A stretch of 64,000 nucleotides of DNA from Glebionis coronaria. Lineage: Eukaryota > Streptophyta > Magnoliopsida > Asterales > Asteraceae. The stretch spans positions 572,133,469 to 572,197,468 of the forward strand of contig CM046876.1 of the NCBI GenBank assembly GCA_025667525.1, given 5' to 3'. The translations under genes and the position numbers were made by a program. The notes under the pieces are model-generated. The model was given only the letters and a program-made list of their open reading frames with translations, was not told the DNA's origin and did no database searches. Of the stretch, positions 56,259 through 64,000 are shown piece after piece. Every line of letters begins with the position of its first letter. Position 1 is the stretch's first letter.

Positions 56259-56334
56259 CTGAATTAGAATCGTTGGAGTGTCAGAATATCATAACCTAAG
56301 ATAGTTTAACATGAAAGAAGGTAAATGTAGGGAC
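56259..56334 (-). other. Intron-like segment 2 in Gypsy A gag (76 bp)
   Basis: Begins GTCCCT after CAACAG, ends TTCTAATTCAG. Removal joins AG and G into an arginine codon and continues an asparagine-rich frame on both sides. Confidence 0.65.
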
Positions 56335-56474
56335 CTGTTGTTGTTCGAGTTATTGGCATTGCTACGGTAATTATCATTACCGCCACGCCTCTCTAAACTA
56401 GAACGGTCATTGGTCTGACCGTTTCCCTTAGATGCTTGCTGCTGAACGGCCGCAAGCTTACGGTAGTCAGTCTG

Positions 56475-56567
56475 CTAAAATGTAAAGTTAAACAGAGGAT
56501 GATATGAAAATGAAAATACTGATATAAATGAATGATTTACAATTGGTTACTGAGGATACCTCTTTAC
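56475..56567 (-). other. Intron-like segment 1 in Gypsy A gag (93 bp)
   Basis: Begins GTAAAG, ends TTACATTTTAG, AT-rich with in-frame stops and a TTTAAC branch-like site near the 3' end. Exons join in phase 0 (GCA / CAG). Confidence 0.6.
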
Positions 56568-57316
56568 TGCTCGATCATCACCAAACTACTCACGTTCCTG
56601 AAGTATCTCAAGCTTTCGGGCTGCATCGGCCACCTGTGCCACTATAGTGAACGTACCACAAACCAAACTGTTGGAATCCAAAGTGCGAAGAGCCCAACGA
56701 AACTTCTCAGCTTGCTCCTCAACAGTACCAGCTGCTGCTCCCAAGAAACCAGCCAAACGGAGAAACCTCTGCATTAATTCGTTGCTATTCTCCCCAGCAA
56801 CATGTCGGATATTATGATAATCCTTCTTAAGCTTCTCCTGCTCTCATGTGGGAAGTACTGATTAAGGAAGAGCTCCTTAAACTGGTCCCATGTCAATAGT
56901 ACAACCCAATTATCACCACCATTGGACTGCTTGACAGACTTCCACCACTGTAGCACATCTCCTTCAAACTTATAGCAAGTCAGTCTTGCCTTGTAAACAC
57001 CGTCACAACCCATCGCATCGGATATCTTCTCGATGTGAGAAATCCAAGCCTCAACCTTATTAGGGCTGTTAGTCTGCTTAAACGAACGGGGTCACTGTTT
57101 GTTGAATCGCTCCAACCAAGTCATAAGGGTAACAGGTGGTAGTGGTAGAGGATTATTGTTGTAGTGGTTTTCAGGATGAGGGCCAAATTGAACGCCCTGA
57201 GCTTGAATTTCAGCATGAACTTCATCCTTGGTTTTATTGCGAAGTTGGGGAAGGATGGCTTGCAAAGCTGCGTTGACAGTTGCAGCCAATTCCTAAGCAT
57301 TGTATGTGTTCACCAT

Positions 57317-57767
57317 CTGACAGTTTAAACAAAATGCAACATAAACGATAAGTCTGAAATGAGATGAGCATAAAATGCATGAACAATGTATAAATCAATG
57401 GAACAATTTATAATGCATGAAATAGTTTAGAATGCATGATTCAGTTTATAAAACTTTTATATGCGCGAGGGTAAATGCCTATGGTCAGTTTACCCAAAAC
57501 AAAAGACATAGCGGGGGACGCCTATGGGTCGGTCCCAAAGTTAAAAGTTTCGATAAAAGCACATGCGACTAAATAGGGCCAATCCTGTACTAATCATTAA
57601 TTAGTCATAAACCTGCCACAATGATATGAATGCATGAAATAAAAATGAAAATGAATGAATGCATGAAAACCAACTGTTAGTTTTAGGAAGACGCTGGTGA
57701 CTACCCGTAAATCACATGTCATGTTTTATAGAGCTACAGGTCGAAACCTTGTCTCTGATACCATAAT
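57317..57767 (-). promoter_or_regulatory. Gypsy A leader and primer-binding site
   Basis: TGGTATCAGAGAC on the minus strand (57763-57751) is a tRNA-Met-type primer site next to the LTR. The remaining leader is non-coding and AT-rich. Confidence 0.75.
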
Positions 57768-58324
57768 TGTAACATCCCATTTGTTAAGATGGAATGCTAC
57801 AATAAAATTTGGCGTGTCATCAAAGCATGCAAGGTAAATGTCTAAACATTCATGACCATAAATAGAAATAGCGGAAACAAACAACGATAGTCTAAGTAAC
57901 TCACACACAAGCAAATATAATTAGTGTAAATGAAAGGACTAAACAATGTCTAAATAAAGTAAAGTATGAGAAAGTAGGAATAAATACATAAGGTAAAAGA
58001 GGTTGGATAGCTTCCATCCGAATTCACATAATCTTGAGATCCTATTTGTGACCTTGGGTACCTGCCGTTTGGGAACATGGAAACGAAAAACGGCTGAGCA
58101 TAACGCTCAGTGCACGGATATACAATAAAGCAAGGAAACATAGAGTAATTAAGCATAGTAAGATCATATAAAGCACGAAAAGCAGCGGAAATGAATAAGT
58201 CTTGGGAAACCTAGATGTATGTCATGTTTACTGGTTTTAATTCTGAAAACATAACTTATGTTACTTATGAAAATCTGTATTAGTTTAATATACCAAAAGC
58301 CAATATAGGTCATGAGGTCAACAA
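57768..58324 (-). repeat. Gypsy A 5' LTR, part (cut by Gypsy C)
   Basis: Matches 40024 to about 40550. The match stops at GGTCAACAA, where Gypsy C begins. The other copy continues past the matching point, so Gypsy C sits inside this LTR. Confidence 0.82.
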
Positions 58325-60917
58325 TGTAACACCCCCAATTTCGTGTCATGGCAGCGGAAGAGTCATTTGGTGTTACTGGTATGGTTCAATCTCAATATCA
58401 TAGAAAACGCCTCAAAATGAGTCGTTTTAATAAAACATACATCCATTCATTATTTAAAGGTAAAATAGTTCACACACGGTCCCAAATTGTTTTCAAGTTT
58501 ACATAACATAATACACAACAAAAGTTTCTTTGAATGGACATTGTTTAGAAAAAGCGGGCCAAAACATTTCACAAGCAAGCTACACGAAACCGCCTTCCTT
58601 TGAGTGCCTTCTTCATGGACTTGAGATAAAACATGCTATAAAGTCAACAAAAATGCTGAGTGAATCAATAGAGTTTAAATTTAATAAACGAACACAAGTA
58701 TTCTGAATAAACCTTCAATGGTTGAAAATCATGTGGATCAGACATAATCATCATTGTTATTACATAAGTCTCATGACATTGAACGTTAACATATATTATT
58801 TCAGCCCAACACACCTAGCCAAGTGCGTATATTTCTCTAATACAATTGCATCCGATATTTCATTACTAGTGCATCACAACACTACGTGATAGCTAGTCGC
58901 GACCGGACTGGGCGTCACCCCGATAGATCTATCCATAGTATTAGCGTTCATTCGATTAACAATTCATGATTCAGTGGGTCTTTTAAGGCTAGAAGCGAAC
59001 TTATGAAAATAACTTCATCTAGCATACAATCGGGTCCTTTGTGTTATATTTTAAAACAAGCATGTTATCCCCCTCGCGGGTTTTAAAATCTTTATAAGAT
59101 AGTATAAAAGTGAGGCTATAGACTCACCTTGGTATAATAGTAGTAATATGACGATCGCCGACGATAAGTGATGCCCGTTAAACACGAAGACCGCAACCTA
59201 CCAAATAAGGCGCGTTCGTTAATAAATGACTCAAGTATAAATAATACTTAGACAATACAAAACCATGGAAATCCCAAAAATAATAATAGTACAATTGTAC
59301 TTTTATACTCCTTTACATGTTACTTTATTAGACTATATGATCAAATAAAAATCTGCCGGTACTTACCGAAAGTACAAGCTCATTTTCCTTACTTTAACTA
59401 TTCCGTTTTCGACGAAACTTGGTCACAAACTCAATCATAATATGAATAAGACTCAGTTTAAATTTCATTCAAAAATGTTACTTCTAAGACCTTCTGCCCG
59501 ACACACCTTCGTGTTATAAAAACCAGACAGTTTTGCGCCTTCAACTCGTAAAACCATTTTGACTTACCTAAACAACTCCATTTATAAAACCGACACTCGG
59601 GTTTGAAAATAGACTCATGACCTGAGGTTTAGCAACTTACAACAGTCCTTGAACATTTTTAAAACTCATTTTATAGTCCCCGAGATTCGATCCAAATATC
59701 GACAACAGTTTTCGGATTGTGCCGATACCCGTCTCCCGGTACACGAATACTAAAATTGTTGTAACTTCGCGCTCGTTTGGAGCTAGAAGCTCTATCTTAT
59801 ATCAAATCGAAGCTAACGAAATTCTCTACGACCCTATCTTATTAGTTTACCATGTTTATTACAGTAAGTAATTCAAAAATAGCTTTTTACCTACTGGTCT
59901 AAAATGGTCATCTAAAAATCATACCAAAACACCATTTTGACCCATTTCAACAATTTACATACTCATATTATCATCCTAATATTACCATAACACATCTAAA
60001 TAACTCCTAACAACCTCAAATTTAATCTAACAAAAATCAAATAAATAAAAACCTTGCATGCAACAACAATCCCACTCAAATATAATAATAATAACATCAA
60101 CCATAACCATAAAAATGGATCAAACACATGTTCTTCACCAAAATTTTGAAAAGAAAAATAAGTGAATGTATGTGGGAAAATTTTATACCAATATGATCCT
60201 TGTTGAATTTCTAGAATGGGTCTTTTGTTAGTTTAGGATGAATCAAAGGGATGATCAAGAAATTTGAGGGTGTTTGATGTTGAGGGTGGACGGCCAAAGA
60301 AGAACAAGAGAGAGGGTGAGTGATTTTTTTTTAAAATGAATTTTTAAATAAAAACTAGTTAGTGGAATTTCCTTAAATAGTCCAAGGGTAGGGTAGATCT
60401 TGTCATTTAGGCATAGTTTTGGTCCAAAAATGCAATTAAATAGTTTACAAGGTAGAAAATGTAAATTGTAAATTTTGAAAATATTTACGGGGCTCGGGTT
60501 TCGTAAAAATACTTTTCGAGAGTTAAAACGCTTCATAAATAATAAAGCTTCGACATGACTTAAAACGTAACTAAATCGAAAACATCGAAAATATAAAATA
60601 TCGAGACAATCGATAATATAACATAAATATTTGGGCATCCGTCGGTATCGCGATCACTAAAGTTCTCGTCATTCGTTAAAATGTAAAACACGAGAAATAA
60701 AGATAAAATATAATAAAATCATTTTTATGATAAATTAAGAATATAATATCGATACCTAACATATTCCTTGCCCGGTTTTCATCTAATCGACATTCTTATG
60801 CTAGTTTCATGTCATAACCTTCTCGGTCAGTCGATAATTAAAAATTCTCATTAAATAAATACGTAATACGTAATAGTCGAGATTAAAATAACGACCTGAA
60901 ATTGACGGGTTGTCACA
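58325..60917 (-). repeat. Gypsy C 3' LTR
   Basis: 2593 bp; on the minus strand TGTGACAACCC...GGGTGTTACA. The preceding tract reads TTTGGTGGGGATAA on the minus strand. A clear TATA box was not assigned. Confidence 0.85.
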
Positions 60918-60953
60918 TTATCCCCACCAAATTAGGATCTTCGCTCTCGAAGA

Positions 60954-63900
60954 TCAACTTGCGTTCTTGTCCGATCGCTTGTTGAAATCAAAGAGATGAG
61001 GGTAATTATTCCACATTTGGTCTTCTCGTTCCCAAGTATACTCCGGTCCTCTCCGAGAGTTCCATCGAACTTTGACGATAGGGATTCGGCTTTGTTTCAG
61101 TTGCTTGACCTCGCGCTCCACGATCTCGATTGGTTCTTCAATAGAGTGCAACTTTTCATCAACCTTAACTTCATCCCACAGTATAACGAGTTCTTCATCA
61201 GATAAACACTTCTTCAGATTCGACACATGAAAAGTGTTATCAATCCCATACAGTTCTTGTGGTAGTTCAAGTTGGTATGCCACGGGTCCTACTCTAGATA
61301 TAATCTTGAATGGTCCGATATAACGAGGACTTAACTTCCCACGTTTTCCAAATCGTACAACACCTTTCCATGGTGATACCTTTAGCATAACCTTATCTCC
61401 CACACTAAACTCCAATGGTTTTCTTCTCACATCCGCATAACTCTTATGTCGGCTTCGCGCAGACAACAACCTATTCTTGATTTGCACAATCATGTCCGTC
61501 GTCTCTCTAATCATCTCTGGTCCAGTGAGTTGAGCATCACCAACCTCACTCCAGCTCACGGGCGATCTACATTTTCTCTCATAAAGTGCTTCAAAAGGTG
61601 CAGCTTTAATACTCGCGTGATAACTGTTATTGTACGAGAATTCGGCCAAAGGTAAGTGCTTATCCCAGCTACTTCTAAAGTCAATCAAACAAGCACGCAG
61701 CATATCCTCCAATGTTTGAATAGTTCTTTCGCTTTGCCCATCGGTTTATGGATGATAGGCTGTGCTCATATCCGAATTGGTTCCTAAAGATTTCTGAAGT
61801 GATCTCCAAAATCCAGAAGCAAAACGACTGTCTCTATCGGAAATGATTGAAATAGGAACACCATGCTTACACACGATATTCTTCAGATAAAGGTCGGCAA
61901 GTTTCTCCAAACCGAACCTCTCGTTGACTGGAATGAAATGAGCGGATTTAGTTAAATGGTCGACAATAACCCAGATTGCATCGAACCCAGACGGTGTCCT
62001 TGGAAGTTTTGTGATGAAGTCCATCGTAATTCGCTCCCATTTCCAGATTGGAATATCAGGTTGGACAAGTAATCCTGACGGCTTTTGATATTCAGCTTTC
62101 ACCTTTGCACACGTTAAGCATTTCGCGACGTATGATGCAATATCAGCTTTCATATTCGGCCACCAGTATAACTTTTTCAAGTCTTGGTACATTTCGTCCG
62201 ATCCAGGATGAATAGAATACTTGGTCTTATGAGATTCTAGCATGATCAAGTCTCTCAGTCCACCGAAGAATGGTAACCAAATTCGACCCCTCAAACATTT
62301 GATACCATCGGATCGCGTCTCAAATGTTTCACCATCTCCTCTAAATCTTTCGGCTGCAATATTTTCCTTCTTACACGCTTCAATTTGTGCGTTTTGGATC
62401 TGCTCAGGTAAGTTATTATGAACTGTCACCACCAAAGCACGCACTCGAATCGGTTTCTCCCTTTCCTTTCGACTTAACGCGTCAGCTACCACATTCGCCT
62501 TTCCCGGATGATAACGAAATTCACAGTCGTAATCACTCAAGAGTTCAACCCATCGACGTTGTCTCATATTCGTCTCCTTTTGATCCAGTATGTATTGCAG
62601 GCTTTTGTGATCAGTGCATACTGTACACTTCGTACCATACAGATAATGTCTCCAAAGTCGCAGAGCAAAAACCACAGCGCCCAATTCCAAGTCATGGGTA
62701 GTGTAGTTCTCCTCATTTTTCCTTAATTGTCTAGAGGCATAGCCGATCACCTTTTCACGTTGCATGAGAACAGCACCGTATCCTTGAAGAGATGCATCAC
62801 AATAAACAACAAAGTCTTCACTTCCTTCAGGTAACGATAAGATCGGCGCACTACAGAGTTTCATCTTCAGGGTTTTGAAAGCTTCTTCTTCTTCATCGCC
62901 CCACACAAACGGTTTATTCTTCTGGGTCAGCTTAGTTAATGGTTTCGATATCAAAGAGAATCCTTCAATAAACCTTCGGTAATAACCAGCCAAACCTAGA
63001 AGTTGTCGCACTTCAGTTGGAGTAGTTGGAGCACTCCAATTCTTAATGGCTTCAATCTTCAGAGGATCAAAATGTACCCCACTTTTATCAATCACATGCC
63101 CAAGAAATTGTACAGAATTAAGCCAAAATCACACTTTGAGAATTTAGCGTACAACTTTTCGTTCTTTAACAAGTTCAAGATAATCCTTAAGTGTTCGACA
63201 TGCTCTTCCTTGCTCTTAGAGTAGATTAGAATATCATAGATGAAAACGATCACAAATTTATCAAGATACAGCTTACAAATGCGATTCATTAAGTCCATGA
63301 ATACAGCAGGTGCATTAGTCAAACCAAAAGGCATAACTCGGAACTCATAATGACCATAACGAGTCCTAAACACCGTAATAGGAATATCTTCCTCGCGTAC
63401 ACGAAGTTGATGGTAACCAGAACGAAGATCAATCTTAGATAAAACACGAGAACCTTGAAGTTGATCAAAGAAATCATCAATTCTTGGAAGCGGATAACGA
63501 TTCTTGATCGTCAGCTTATTCAGCTCTCGGTAATCGATACACATACGGAACGAACCATCTTTCTTCTTAACGAATAAAACAGGAGCTCCCCAAGGTGACG
63601 AACTCGGTCGTATAAAACCTTTATCAGATAGTTCTTGCAATTGCACAGACAACTCCTTCAGCTCGGATGGTGCTAAATGATATGGCGCACGAGCCACGGG
63701 TGCAGCACCAGGAATTAGATCAATTTGGAATTCTACTTGCCTTGGAGGCGGAAGCCCTGGCAAATCTTCCGAAAACACTTGAGGAAAGTCACGAATGACT
63801 GGAACATTTTCGATACGTTTCTCCTTCGATTCCTTCTCCGATACATGAGCTAGGAATAACTCAGAACCTCTTTCGATATAGTTACGAGCTTTAATGCACG

Positions 63901-64000
63901 AAACGATTTTCAGCCAAGAATTACATTTATCACCTTCGATAACTATGGTCTTGTCATCTAAAGGAATCCTAACTTTCTTTTCTCCACACAGAATAGACGC
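60954..64000 (-). pseudogene. pol: Gypsy C pol, partial, with three lesions
   Basis: From the window edge the minus strand reads the C-terminal end of the protease region and its linker, reverse transcriptase ([17 protein letters not shown]), RNase H (DALSRKE), integrase zinc region ([11 protein letters not shown]), integrase core ([23 protein letters not shown]-type E) and the chromodomain-like end (YPHLF). Lesions: the catalytic F-I-D-D reads F-I-Y-D near 63235, replacing the first aspartate; a one-base deletion near 63130 shifts the frame; a TAA at 61744-61746 replaces a probable glutamine codon. The frame continues past 63778 to the window edge without a start, so the true start lies outside. 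Confidence 0.9.

Larger units (their letters stand above)
55850..57316 (-). pseudogene. gag: Gypsy A gag remnant with three intron-like segments
   Basis: The minus-strand start is ATG 57316 (MVNTYNA), followed by a TAG where a glutamine codon is likely. The capsid region includes GDVLQWWKSV and TWDQFKELFLNQYFP. A frameshift lies near 56830, after which the frame runs through MQRFLRLAGF. The coding text is then split by three GT...AG segments (56475-56567, 56259-56334, 56109-56193). Joining across them gives one continuous frame through an asparagine-rich linker into the zinc knuckle CFKCGQQGHQHKDC (about 55978-56019). A further stop lies near 57090. Gag would coat genomic RNA; this copy is inactive. 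Confidence 0.8.
40024..58324 (-). mobile_element. Gypsy A: decayed Ty3/gypsy chromovirus (Tekay-like), interrupted twice
   Basis: On the minus strand: 5' LTR (57768-58324, cut by Gypsy C), tRNA-Met primer site, gag with three intron-like segments, protease, reverse transcriptase, RNase H, integrase with a chromodomain-like end, polypurine tract, and a 3' LTR split by Copia-2 (40024-40594 plus 50494-52555, about 2.63 kb). LTR copies differ by several changes per 50 bases at the start, so it is older than the elements inside it. Confidence 0.88.
58325..64000 (-). mobile_element. Gypsy C: Tekay-like Ty3 element running off the window
   Basis: 3' LTR 58325-60917, a purine tract just beyond it, and pol on the minus strand to the window edge. 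The 5' LTR and gag lie outside. It is related to Gypsy B but the LTR sequences are clearly diverged. Confidence 0.9.

Overview
The window is plant nuclear DNA made almost entirely of nested LTR retrotransposons; I see no convincing cellular gene, tRNA, rRNA or CRISPR array. Several reading frames resemble retrotransposon ORFs I know as very abundant in Asteraceae (Tanacetum/Artemisia type): the zinc-knuckle tail and WRPTGRTFTLIG-type segment at 23404-25587 and the extra ORF beginning MAP(R/K)FNS in the Copia elements. A composite-family genome is therefore my best guess, from memory of those families and not from a search.

Left half (1-30.4 kb): the 3' part of an old SIRE-like Copia element (1-2387, polypurine tract, then an LTR starting at 2388) hosts a four-level nest. 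E1, a non-autonomous element with 433/434-bp LTRs (3736-30230), interrupts that LTR. E1 received a 2.6-kb Ty3/Tekay-type solo LTR (5445-8073, TSD GATAC) and a gag-only non-autonomous element, TR-GAG (8518-29239, 324-bp LTRs, TSD GAAGA). TR-GAG was in turn interrupted by Copia-1 (10399-22417, minus strand, 525-bp LTRs, TSD CCCAC). LTR differences counted by eye fall inward (about 16, then 5, then 2), matching the nesting.

Middle (30.4-40 kb): about 2.7 kb without recognisable genes, then a 5'-truncated Ty3 element (Gypsy B, minus strand, LTR 33162-35786, pol remains to about 38977), then the promoter-like region and first 52 codons of another ORF, cut at 40024 by Gypsy A.

Right half (40-64 kb): Gypsy A (minus strand, decayed, 2.6-kb LTRs) was interrupted in its 3' LTR by Copia-2 (40595-50488, plus strand, TSD GATGC), a second copy of the Copia-1 family, and in its 5' LTR by Gypsy C (58325 to beyond the window, minus strand).

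Most notable: (1) the Copia-1/2 family carries roughly 35-40 copies per element of a short palindrome-derived motif (TGTCARCG and its complement) across LTRs, untranslated regions and disordered protein linkers. Its clusters lie at similar distances upstream of the LTR TATA box and of a second, internal TATA box in front of the extra ORF. (2) Downstream of its gag ORF, TR-GAG has a tandem array of about 150-bp units, each folding into three hairpins, with compensatory base changes between units. (3) The gag of Gypsy A is split by three short GT-AG segments whose removal restores one reading frame. Together they suggest element-specific cis-regulatory and RNA-structure systems.
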